Origin: Blasia pusilla
Taxonomy: Eukaryota > Marchantiophyta > Marchantiopsida > Blasiales
Assembly: GCA_050084515.1 (NCBI GenBank)
Contig: CM114271.1
Location: 37,448,001 to 37,512,000, forward strand
DNA length: 64,000 bases
Reading direction: 5' to 3'
The notes beneath the pieces were generated by a model that made no database searches, was not told the origin of the DNA, and saw only the letters and a list, made by a program, of their open reading frames with translations. The first letter of the stretch is position 1; each line of letters starts with the position of its first letter. The position numbers and the translations under genes are program-made. Of this stretch, positions 1-10,990 are shown in pieces.

Positions 1-2187
1 CGAGGGAAGCGGAGGGATGAGTCCGATCCTCCGAGTCCGAGTCCGAGTCCGAGTCAGAGGAAGGATTCCCAATTTCCCACTTCTGTAGTCAAAGTAACGC
101 AGGTACGTCGCGCGGTTCTGGTTTCACCGGGAAGTGGGAACCGGTACTTAGTCAAGACGCTAATAATTCTCCACACATTACGAGCAAGGGCACGTGTACG
201 CTTCGGACGGGAGTAAATGTGCACGTCAATCCGAGTTGGATAATTTCTGGCACCACGTGGATGTGTCAGCTCTCGCCGGCACGTTCACTGCGCCCGGCCG
301 GCAGTCGAAACTTGCCGGCATATTTGTCAGTCGCGCGAGAGCGATCTAGTGGCGCGCAGTGTTGCGGCCGACCATATCACGGGAAGAGGTCCTCGAGGAC
401 TCCACGAGTCCACGACCCAGAGCGGGCGAGTGCGCAGTCGGGAAAGTTTCCGACATCCCGCCTTCCGTTCCGTGGGAAGATTTCGCATGACGGGATACGG
501 GCACTCCGACGGGCCAAGACGACAAGGGAGGTGGGGGCGTGTGGGACGGGGTGGTGGGAAAGGGGGACTCGAGAGGCAGGAAACAACAACTGGCAAGCTA
601 TGGATGGCATAAACCTACATGCATGGACGCATGGATACACGAATACATACATACATACATGGCATGGGGATTGTGGGCATGCCGTAGTAGATCGGGAAAA
701 GCGAGCGGGCGTGCCTTATCCCGTTAGGCATCGCGCCACCGCTTTGGTACAGTAATAAGTAGAGCAGGGCAGGGCAGGAGTGACGACGGGGAGCGAGGGA
801 GCGGCGGGAGCGGGTACAAGAATCCGTCCATAGTAGGGGCCGGCCGGGCAGGCGCGCGGTGACAGACAGAAGAGGCAGTCTAGAGCGAAAGAAAGGCGAG
901 CGCAAACAATCGCCGAGGGCAAATCGCGAGCCCTTTCTGCCCTCGAAGTCGAGCGGAAGTGCAGCAGCGCTTGCTGGGAGGGCGAGGAGTTGAGGCTCGG
1001 CACAGTGCTCGGCAGCTGCAGCTCAGCGCACAAAAGACAGAAGAGACCAGTAGAGGAGTAGTGCTGCGCTGCTTGCTGGGCTGGCTGGCTGGCTGCGCTG
1101 GGCTGGCTGGGGTTGTTGGTTGCTTGGCTGGACGTCCCCCATCTCCTGCATACCCTGCGCCTTTTCCTTGCTTCTCCCTCCCATCCCATTCCATTCCACA
1201 GCCCGACTGCCTGACTGGACTGGACTGGACTTCACTGCCTGCCTGCCCGCCCGCCCGCCCGACTGCCTTCCTCTACTACTCCATCTTCCCCTAGCTCTGG
1301 ACTCCGGTGGAGGCGGAGGAGGAGGGAAGAAGAAGGGAGAGAAGAGAGAGGGAGCCAGACAAATTCCTCGCGGAGGAGCTTGTTCGATTGCGATTGTGTG
1401 TTGAGAGGACTTGTGTTGGTGTTGTTGTTGTTGTTGTCGTCACAGCCCCCTTAGGAACGGAGGTACTTCTTCTTCTTCAGCTTCTTCTTCTTCTTCATCA
1501 TCGTCGTCGTCGTCTTCTTCTTCATCCTCCGCTTTCCTCTGGTTTTTGCTTGCATATTGTGCTCTTCTTCTCATCCTCCTCCTGCGGCTTCCGCTTCGTC
1601 GGTTTCTTCTTCTGCTCCTTCTTCTTCTTGTTGCTTAGAAAGAATAGGGCCGCGTGTCGTGTCTCAAGCACTTCCTTGCTGCTCGCCGTGCTGTTGCTGA
1701 ATAGAGTGCACAGAACTGCTGTCACTGTCGCTTAGCGACCCACACTCTTCTTATCTGGGCTGAGTGTCGACCATCGGAGGTGAACCGAGCTGCTGATTCA
1801 GTTCCCTGTGTGTCCCTGAACAATTCTGTTTCTTACAGGTGCTCGTAGGACGAAAGCTAGTGGCAGGCAGTGGAATGTTGTGACAGTTGAAGGACGGAAA
1901 AGAGCACGCGCGATCGATTCGTCGGCGGGCATCGCGAAAGAGAGGCTCTGAGTCTTGAGATTATGGCCGGAACAGGTGGGCTGCCTCCTATAGCATCATC
2001 GACAGCGGTAGACAGAGCCGAGTAGAGTGCGCTGCTGGAGTGGAGTGAGAGAAAGCGGTATGCGAAGCAGGTGTAATGGAGGATCAGAACTGGCATTGAA
2101 TTCCGGTAGTACAAGAAGACGCACGTTGTTGTCGGGATTAGAAAGCGGGGAGGCTAGCGGATTGAGGTCAGATTTGGGAGGCGTGAA
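1..2187 (+). promoter_or_regulatory. 5' flank and probable leader of the RRM gene
   Basis: No protein-coding gene is recognised here; the open frames are short and low in complexity. The DNA is CpG-rich up to about 1,000. Further on are a GGCT-rich tract (about 1,076-1,110), a TTG/TTGTTG tract (about 1,411-1,440) and a long CTT/TCG triplet tract on + (about 1,465-1,640), as is common in plant 5' leaders. A pyrimidine-rich acceptor-like site ending in CAG lies near 1,838, so the leader may contain an intron. Several short upstream ORFs precede the start codon at 2,188. The transcription start cannot be placed from sequence alone. Confidence 0.45.
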
Positions 2188-5100
2188 ATGGCAGCGGGTG
2201 GAGCAGGAGCTGGTGGCGGTGGTGGTGGTGGCGGTGGCGGTGGAGGTGGTGGTGGTGGTGGTGGTGGTGGAGGACAAGGTGGTTACGGAGACACCACTTA
2301 CACCAAAGTCTTCGTCGGGGGACTAGCATGGGAGACCCAGCGTGACACTATGCGCCGCCACTTCGAGCAATTCGGAGATATTCTAGAGGCCGTCGTCATC
2401 ACTGATAAGAACACGGGCCGCTCGAAAGGCTATGGCTTTGTGCGCTCCCTCCCCTCCTTCTCTCCCTTCTCCGCATTCACCACACCCACAATCGCTTGAC
2501 TGCTCTGCTCATGGATGGATGGATGGATCATGCTGAGATGAGATGAGAGGATTTCCTGAGCACTCGTCCGATGCCCATGGTTATTTCATGATGATGAACG
2601 CGCGCTACTAATGTTTTTAGCTGCGAGAGCCAATGTACGGATGCTGAAGGGTCGATTCTTATCGTGGTGGTATGAATCACTGAACGCAGACCCCTCTCGT
2701 GTGGAAGGAAGTGACTGATTCGCGTAAAAGTGTTTGGCATCTGTCAGTATTGGTTGGTCGGAGATGTTGTCTCAAAGTCGTTGGGTGGTTGGGCTGTCCG
2801 GTCGATCATGGTCGAATAGGGATGTAGCGATGAGCGGGAAGAGCTATTCAGCTCTCTCAGCTGACGTAGCAGACCAGGCACTCCGTTTGTCGTAGATCCC
2901 CTTCTTCCGGTGTAAGAACCCTCCTGTGCGGATCAACATCTTCGCTTGCTAGATCTCAAGGGGATTCTCTCGATCAAGTCGCCTGTTTTAATTTCTGTGT
3001 CCTTACGTCCCTGCCGAGACTCATCGAGACGAAGTGCTGGCAGCACGTTTTCACCATTTGCGCTCGTTGTTTCGAGCACACTATATTACTCACGGATCAC
3101 TGGAGGCATCGGTCACTAAACAGATCTGGTGCGAGGAAAGGATGCATCTGATTTCATCTCTCGGTGGATTCGTGTCTAACTCTGACCCGAGTCGTCCATC
3201 CCTAGAGAAGAAGGAAGCCCGTAGAGAAGCGAGGGAGTGTGGGTGGTTGTCCCTGCCTGCCTCGATGTGAGATTGAAAATTTTATAACGGATGCAGGTGA
3301 CATTCCGAGATGCGGAAGCAGCGCGCAGAGCTTGCGCGGATCCGACGCCAATCATTGATGGAAGGCGTGCCAACTGCAATCTGGCATCGCTCGGCAATCG
3401 CAACCGTCCTCACGGCCAGCACGGTCGGTCTCACTTAATCTCTGACGCTCACAAGTTGCTCTCCATGCTTTCTGTTTGTTTAGCTGCATCTGCAAGAGGA
3501 CCATCTCCCCCGTCCAGTTATCGGCGGTCCCCGGGGAATAAGATGGGCTGCATATTGGTTGTGGGCTGGCTGGGATCAGTGGACGTCTAGAAACTCCTGG
3601 GAGATTTCTTGGAATCTTTCTGCCAGAGCCGTTAGGTGTCAAGTAGGTAGAATGGTGGAACGAAGCTGTGTCGGGGCTTGGATTCAGTGTTATACAGGAC
3701 GGCGTAGATCCCTTCTCGATCGCGGCCGCAAGCTCTGCCTAGGAATGTTGAGGATACTCTTTCATCTCTCTCACTCCCTCTTCGTGCGGGCGGCTCTGGG
3801 AAATACTTCTTAAACATCCTCCGAAGTCGGGAGTCCCTCACGGTGACGGTCCAGGTCCACGAGTCAGCGGGTGGGACGTGATGATATTCGTGAAGCAATC
3901 CAAGGGATCCGGGGATGTACCCTTGTGCTCTGGAATGATCCGGATTTCTTCACCCAAGCGGAGGAGATGAGGTTGTTCGGTCCATCAGTGAAGTGAGCAC
4001 GCGGGGTCAGTCAGTAGTATTAGGTCTGACCAGTGTATCATTAGCTTATGAGACAGTACAGCCGATTCTTGTCCTGCTAGTTGATACGTCTCTAGAGATG
4101 GAGCCGAACGCGAGGTTGCCAGCGAGCTTGAGATCCTGCGCTACAACCACTGACAAGGAAAGAACTGCTGCCTGCGTGGCATGGGTAAACCTGGGACGGG
4201 ACGGGAAATTGGGAGAAGGCATTGCTGTGGGACTGATGAGGATGCACGTTTCGTTTTTTCCAATTATCTAATGCGCTCAGGCAACCCTTATCGCCCAATA
4301 ACTCCTTTTCCTGCAGGCCCTCAGGCGGGAGGGCCTGGGTACACCGGCGCCCCAACTTTCCCCCAGGCAGGTGCCCCATTCACGGCGTATCCGCAGCAAG
4401 GATTCACCACATACCCTCCGTATGCCAGGTTGGTGGTCTGGATCTCGTCTCGGCTTGCTTCGTTTGCATTCCTCTTCAGCTGCATTCCTTTCTTTATGTA
4501 TCGGGGGCACATCATGCTTGTCTCAGGAAATAGCCTCTGCCCGTGTAGGATCCGATAATAGCTGAGGGACAGTCGAGAAGCTGATAGGGTTTCGTGTTTC
4601 GTGGCCTCACTGGATCCCGGAAGACGAGCTTCTCTCCGGACGAGACTAGATTTTGACGGATGCTCATGGCGAGAGGTGTAGAGATCTCTGACAAATGTGA
4701 CATTTCGTTGTGGTGTTTGGCAGCTACCCACAGTACCCGCCCGACTACACGGGTTACCCCCAGGTGGGTGTGTTTGGATGTACTTGTCTCCTTTCTCCGT
4801 CTTGGTGGCAGAATTTCACATCACGAGAGTTAATTGAGAGTTAGATTGGTAGAGATTTATTGGGCAATGTTCCCCTCTTGGTTCTTTGGGGTTCCGATTG
4901 GGTGATGAATTCCAAGAATTCCCACTCGAGGAGTTGGGGAGGCAATCAGTGATGTGCATGTGCGCGCTGGATTCGTGTGGATGATGATAATTTTGGATGA
5001 GCTACCTCATCGATTGATCGATCTGGACAGATTCTGACGCAAAAGACCTGTGTCGATTCTCTGGTGGGACTGCAGAACTTGTATAGCCCTTATGGCGGTC

Positions 5101-5737
5101 CTCAGTTTCCAGCTCAAGTTTACGGGCCTGGATTATCAGCGAATTCGGCCGCCGCGGGGCTTTATCCATACACTGGATATCCGCAACCACTTCAGGGAGG
5201 ACCCGGCTATGCATCTCCACAGGCCTTCACGGGCGTGCAGGGCCCTTTGATGCCGTACGGAAACCCCGCCGGTGTGACTCCTATTACAAGCATGGCTCAA
5301 CAATACCCGTCAGCCATTCCCATACCCTCAGCTTCTCCTTCCGCCGGTTAGTTCTTCTTAATAATCGGAGAGTGCCAAGTTGTCTGATGTAGATCTATCT
5401 AGATGACTCTGGTATCGCCAAGGGGATGGTGGTCGACGTTTGGAGTGGAGATTCCCAGCGCCTGGAGCCTTTTGATGCTTCGGGTGTCCGCTGCTTGGGC
5501 TCCAATGCAGTCCAATTCAATTCACATCAATTCCATGAATTCAATTCGATGATCGTGTCTTGGCTTATGTGCTTTTTGTTTGGCGAGAATTGACGGAGGA
5601 ATCGTCGAATGACAGGAGTAGCACCAACGATAGCAGCAGCTGGAGTTGGAGGACCAGGACCCACCCAACAGTTCGTGGCGACACCGACGCAGCAACAATT
5701 CTCGACGAGCGGAGTCCCAGAACAGCCGTCCGGTTGA
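2188..5737 (+). CDS. Glycine-rich single-RRM RNA-binding protein (plant ARP1 / RBM24-38-like)
   Basis: Six coding exons fit canonical splice sites and frame: 2188-2439, 3297-3423, 4281-4428, 4724-4763, 5076-5346 and 5616-5737, giving 319 residues. A run of 21 glycines (residues 9-29) precedes one RRM at about residues 38-118. RNP2 is KVFVGGL (40-46) and RNP1 is KGYGFVTF (80-87), split by intron 1. The RRM ends with the [14 protein letters not shown] segment typical of the RBM24/RBM38 and plant ARP1 group. The rest is a Pro/Gly/Tyr/Gln-rich low-complexity tail ending in EQPSG. Family members bind single-stranded RNA, often AU- or GU-rich sites, and affect splicing or mRNA stability; the target here is unknown. 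The first ATG is used because it opens the frame leading straight into the RRM. The family call is firm; the exact last exon is slightly less so. Confidence 0.88.
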
Positions 5738-5969
5738 GCCGAGCCAAGCCGAGCTGGTATTCCTGCCCAGTCGAAAAGAGAGTTGTGCTCTACTGAAGCA
5801 GGACGGGGCGCGGGCGGTGGCTAAAGAAATTCAGGGCAAGTTGTCGTCGTTTGTAAGAAACAGGACGATGGACAAACACCTCCACCTTGTGGGGATGTAT
5901 GATTGGCCATACATGCATCCGTTTGTGAGGTGTAGTAAATTTTGGTCTCATTTGTCACACAAAAAACAG

Positions 5970-6075
5970 GGGGGCGGGGAGGGGGAAGGGGAGAGGGAGG
6001 GCTAGGGAGGGGGAGGGAGGGAGGGAGGGAGGGAAGGGGGCTGGGAAGGGGAGGGAGGGAGGGAGGGAGGGAGGG
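5970..6075 (+). repeat. GGGA-type purine tract with G-quadruplex potential
   Basis: The sequence is almost pure G and A on the + strand, with many G3 runs separated by one to three bases (GGGAGGGA units). This meets the usual sequence rule for G-quadruplex formation. It lies 230-340 bases after the RRM stop codon and may fall in the transcribed 3' UTR. Confidence 0.7.
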
Positions 6076-6670
6076 ATGGGTCTCAATTCTTTATTTCCTG
6101 TCATGATTATTGTACCGAACCTATCATGAAACCTATCAATAACATGCCTCTGCCGCATGACTTCCAATCGTCTCTTCGAAAGAGGTGGTGCCGCCAATTT
6201 ACGAGAGCGAGCGTTCTGCCTATGTCTGCCCATCTTGTAGAGCTGGGATAGACACTTGATGAGCATTGCATATCACCGCCAATCTCACTCATTCTTAATT
6301 CTGGGGGATGCACGTGTAGCCTGTCGTGGTTCTCCGCCGCCATATTCTACTCCTCCCTCCTTCCACAAAACAGTGACTATTGATGTCGTCTTGATTTTAC
6401 ATCGTCACGCAGTACGAAATCGATACTTGAAAACTCGGCCACAAATTGGAGTCTAGTAAGGTGTGGTGCATGAAGATCAACAGACAGTCGCACAGTTCCA
6501 GGCTAACCGATTGGGGCTCTCTAAACTTCAAATCAGGCAACTCGGCAGTAACTCTGCCATAGCTTGACCTGCGAAGGAAGTCTTTGCCTTTCTTTTTACA
6601 TTTTTGCCATCCGGTCTATAAGAGAGGTGAGGACGAAGCTATAGCTAGCTAGCAACTACAAAAGTGTGAA

Positions 6671-6795
6671 GTGGGAAGGGAAGGGAAGGGAAGGAAGGGA
6701 AGGAAAGGAAGGAAGGAGGGGGGAGGAAGGAAGGAAGGAAGGTATGGATCGATGGACGGACGGACTGGTGGGTGGGTGGTGGGTGGGTGGGTTAG
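6671..6795 (+). repeat. GGAA/GAAGG microsatellite followed by GGGT repeats
   Basis: Tandem GGGAA and GGAA units run to about 6,740. After a short GATC/GGAC stretch the tract continues as GGTGGGTGGGT. It is a second strand-biased purine/G tract downstream of the RRM gene. Confidence 0.7.
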
Positions 6796-8170
6796 GGGGA
6801 TAGTGGGGAGGGCAAATTCATTACTGAGCTGATCTGTTAGCTTATTGAGGTAGATGTGCAGTGTAGGACATTATAGCCTGGAGAAAGCAATTCCGTTCTG
6901 TTCCATCGTCCGGTTTATTCAGGAGCATTTGGACCAACAGTTGGTTCTGTAGACTGTTTCAACCCTTTGGATCTGGGCCGAGATCCATGTCAATGTCATT
7001 ATCACACAACCATTGCCATAAAGCAACACAAATTCGTGTACACGCTCAAATTTTATGCATCGTGGTTACCAGTCAGTCCATGCGTGTTTCTGTACCCCCT
7101 TCTGGCTTGCTTCTGCCCTCCTGCCTGCGCTTCCCTTCGACCCTCTGATCTAAATCTTGTCTTGCATTTGGAAGAAGCTGGGCCATTCCCGCATTCTTTG
7201 TGGTCCCGGCTTCATCTCCTCACCCTCACCTCACCGCGTGCTCAAGTTTTTTGCTTCAGCTACTTTGCTTTGCTGTGCTTTCTTTCCTTTTCTTCCCGTC
7301 TTTAGGTCGTGTGTCCGCCCCATCATGACCTGCCTACAGCTACGGAAGTGCATGAGATGATTTCAGAATCTGGGGAGGCATCCACTAGTCTCCAGTGTGG
7401 ATTCCTGTGGCGATGGTACTCAACCTCTTCGATGTGATCTTCATCGTGAGCGAGTACGTACAAGAACAGCACTCGGTGACCCCGGAACGGGATATCCCAG
7501 TGATCGTAGAAGTAGAGTACACTTGTGAACTGGAAGGCTGTACACAAGAAAGTAGGACGTAACGAAAACAGGTAAGAATTTGGTTGGCCTCTTCAAGAGA
7601 ACACAAATGGACAGTGTGAGCCCTCGCGTGTGAAGGGTCGTTGAGATCAAAGGGCGTTTCAACCCTTGCACTTGGTGTCTCAAGGCTAGAATATGACCTC
7701 GCTGTATCAATACCTTGGAGAGGCTGCAGTAAGACTGGGGGAATGGTTGTGGGCGTCAAGGGTATGATTCAAGTGGAACATCGATGGAGACTCATGTTCC
7801 CACACATACAAGTCTCTAATAGTCGAAAGTAATACGCATAAGACGTTAGCAATAATACTACTTTTTGTCCGCTCAAAATACTGGAGGGATCCTCTCAAAC
7901 TCTCATGTGTTTCATAATTTTGGAGAGGAAAGAATTTCTTCAGATTCCTGGTGTGCCCTCTTGACATAATACAGCCATTCCCTCTCTAGTTTTCCCATAC
8001 CACCGAACCCTCCACCAAATTTATTTTCGATTTCTACTCTTACAAGTAGTGAAGTGGATCTCCCTTTAGGAGGAGATCTTGGTCCATTCTCATTTCCCAT
8101 GAAAGGCTACAAACTAAGATGGGGAGATGAGATGAACTCTTTCCCTCTCTCCTTTAGAAGAGTGTACGGA

Positions 8171-10990
8171 CTCATGGCCCTCTATGTTAAATGCCAAAAT
8201 ATTTAAGAAAGTCTTAACAAGTAAACTACCATCTTAAAAAATATTATATGAATTAATCTTCATAATCTTATCTCAAAATCTTGTAACATATTTTGAAAGT
8301 ATTATGCCTACTTGACGAATTTTGGCATTTTAAAATGAACATATGGCACCCCTAGCGTTTGACATTTTATAATCCCTAGATTACTCACATACCACACAAC
8401 ACAACTCATGAAGAAAACTATATGAACCCTCATACTCATATCATAATAAACCTTCACTCATAATGGTCTTCAAAGGCGAGTGCCCCTTTCCAGTATTTAT
8501 TTAACTTACACAAAGTGTACACTCAAATGTGGAGAGTAAGCCGGCTCTACAAGTCACGCAAGCAAAAGACATGCACTTGATCCTTCATACGCCTATAAAA
8601 CCATGTATGAGTTCAAGTAAAGTTAGAGAGATAAAAGTTCAATCTCCCCAATTCAACTCCATACTGAGAGACACGTAGCCAGCCTCTTCAATTCCACGCA
8701 CCATTTAATTGGAAACGGTGGGTCTCTAACCTCTTCAACTCCAACCAGAATCTACTTGGAAACCATCTTCTTCACCTACCATGTACCCGCTACACTTGCA
8801 TAGTTTTGACATGACATGTATCAAAAGAGTATGAGTAGTTTGTTACCCTAAACCCTAGTAGTACTCCAAGACATATTTTTTTAGTTTGAGTTCTTTTCTA
8901 AATCCTCTAATGAATGCTCAAAATCTTTAGCCCCTGGGAAATTTAAAATGAGTGTTTTTCTTCTCCAAGTGGAAGAGGAAGCCCCTATAAGTAAAGGACA
9001 AATGGGGCGATTCAAAGTTTGACAAAGAGAAGTGGTAACACAAATAATAGTATAGATATGTCACAACCATGTCTCTTTTGCTCTTAAATAATAATTGTAA
9101 CAAACACATATCTTCATACCACTTCCCTGTTGCAAATGTAAGAAGGCATAGGCAACGAGCATGGCAAGGGATGTCATGATCACTTATCAAATTTCCTTAG
9201 GGGGAAGGACTTAAACTTATTGAGTAAAAACAAGGAAACACCAATTATCAAAGTCCTTGAGATCTCGGAAAAAAATTCCAAAAAGGAAGAATAATGATTG
9301 TCTAGCTATAGGACATAATGGAGTTGGATTAAGGAATATAGTTATAGACAAGCTAAACTTAGATGAAAAGAGCAAGATGATTCGATTTTTTTTGTCCCAA
9401 AAATTCAACAAAGCATGGACAACGTTAGATTCCATTTGAAGGAAACCTTTCTCCATGGCATTGATATATGACCAATGTCTTATATCAATGTTGTAGAACA
9501 AGAAGAGTGAGAGGAGATGAAACCAAAAATAAATAACCTATAAAATTTGGACATTGATATGGTGGAAGTCTAGGTTGAGATGCTAGGACAATGATGCAAA
9601 ATGAAGGAGTACGGATAAGGTATGATTAGTATTGAATAATGCTAGGTGAGGATCTTGGTTGATAATACTGATAAGCAAATGCAAATAAATTAGGATTGAG
9701 AAGTAAGAGACTTGATTTAGCAAGATTTTTGAGGTGGTAGGAGAACAATGCTAATCACAATGTGCAATGAGGGGAACTCAAGAGATATGTCACACCCAAA
9801 GGAGGTCCGGTAAAATCAAATAATCAAAGGAGTGGGTACAATGCATCTATCATCATGGAAGAGACGTTATCATAATATTGTGGAAGAAGATAACTCCAAT
9901 ATTAGAAAGGAGATTTCGAACACATAAGAAAGGTGAGTGAAAGAAACGTTTAGGTGTATTAGACAAGGAAGAGATCCAAAGGTTTGCAAGATGAATTTAT
10001 GGAGACTTCATGATCCAAGAAGCACAAGGTCTTGAACAAAAGGGACCTGAAATGGATAGGACACTTTGACTCATAACAATAATCATAGGGTTAAATTTGA
10101 GATACATAAAAGAAAAATAAGAGGGATTGATAATTCAGTAGTCCCCATACATGAAAGCTAAGGATGAACAAGAGATAGAGATGATGTAACTTTGGGCCAA
10201 CAAGAAGTTAGGGCTCAATTCATGCATATGGGGAAAATCTCTACCATGAGTCTTTCATGAAAAAGACAAGAGCTATGTCAAACCTAAAAAGTACAAGGAA
10301 AGTGAATAGATCCGAAAGGCCACTTTGAACCAGGCAAGTGTGTGGACTCCACCATCTCCAAACACAAGATGAGATCGACTTGCGATTAGGGTTTCCATGA
10401 CTTTGAAAATATGGGAAAATGTCCCAAGAATTAACAAGGTTTCTGGCCTTATGGGATCTCATAAGACGAAAAAGAAAGTCCCAAACTCTCTAGAACACTA
10501 AGCACATCTCCACCCCACTACACAAAGTGGGCTTCATGTTTGTAGGAGAGGTGAAATCTACCCCCCATTAGATAACTAAAAAGCAAAGCATTTTAAAACA
10601 GATTTGTTCATTTGACCATTATGAGAGTCTCACAAACAACCTACACGATCTTTGATTGAAACACAGAGGCTCCATATTGATAGTCCTCACGAACGTATAA
10701 TCCGGGTGGAGTGATCTCTTTCCACTTGGCAACAACAAATTAAACGTCGAGCATTGAACTTTCCTTACTCGCTCTTTTTTTACAAGATCCCTAAATCACA
10801 TCCAATAGAAAATGCCTTTAAAATAGAAACCCCTTACTCATCACCACCCTTTTCCCATGGGTTTTCCATCGCCCGTTTTTTATGGAGGCCATTCCCTTTT
10901 TCCATTCGGAGATCTCGTTTGGGTTAGCCGTAGGCCAAGGTCCGCAGAGACAAAGCACTTCTTGCCAACAGTGCAGTTTTTAGAATAATA
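8171..10990. other. AT-rich, CpG-poor decayed DNA; no intact gene
   Basis: CpG is scarce and the sequence is rich in TG/CA and AT compared with the flanks, as in DNA long methylated and deaminated. Open frames such as 8,927-9,190 (-) and 9,217-9,501 (-) are short and match no family I can name. It is probably old transposon DNA, but no diagnostic motif (RT core, integrase, TIR) was found, so no family is assigned. Confidence 0.4.

Larger units (their letters stand above)
5738..8170. other. Region 3' of the RRM gene with G/A-rich tracts; no gene seen
   Basis: This stretch includes the probable 3' UTR of the RRM gene. It holds two purine tracts on +: GGGA/GGGAGGGA repeats at about 5,970-6,075, and GGAA/GAAGG repeats at about 6,671-6,740 that run into GGGT repeats at about 6,765-6,795. 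Open frames from 6,967 to 8,100 are short and match nothing I recognise. Confidence 0.5.

Noticed and set aside
1307-1735. 142-codon open frame upstream of the RRM gene
   Set aside because: It is Val/Leu/Ser low-complexity sequence encoded by CTT and GTT triplet tracts, with no domain. It is treated as leader DNA.
8927-9501. Possible reverse-transcriptase remains in the AT-rich block
   Set aside because: Unlike 48,560-49,920, no RQGDP, xxDD or other RT landmark could be found in any frame, so no family is claimed.
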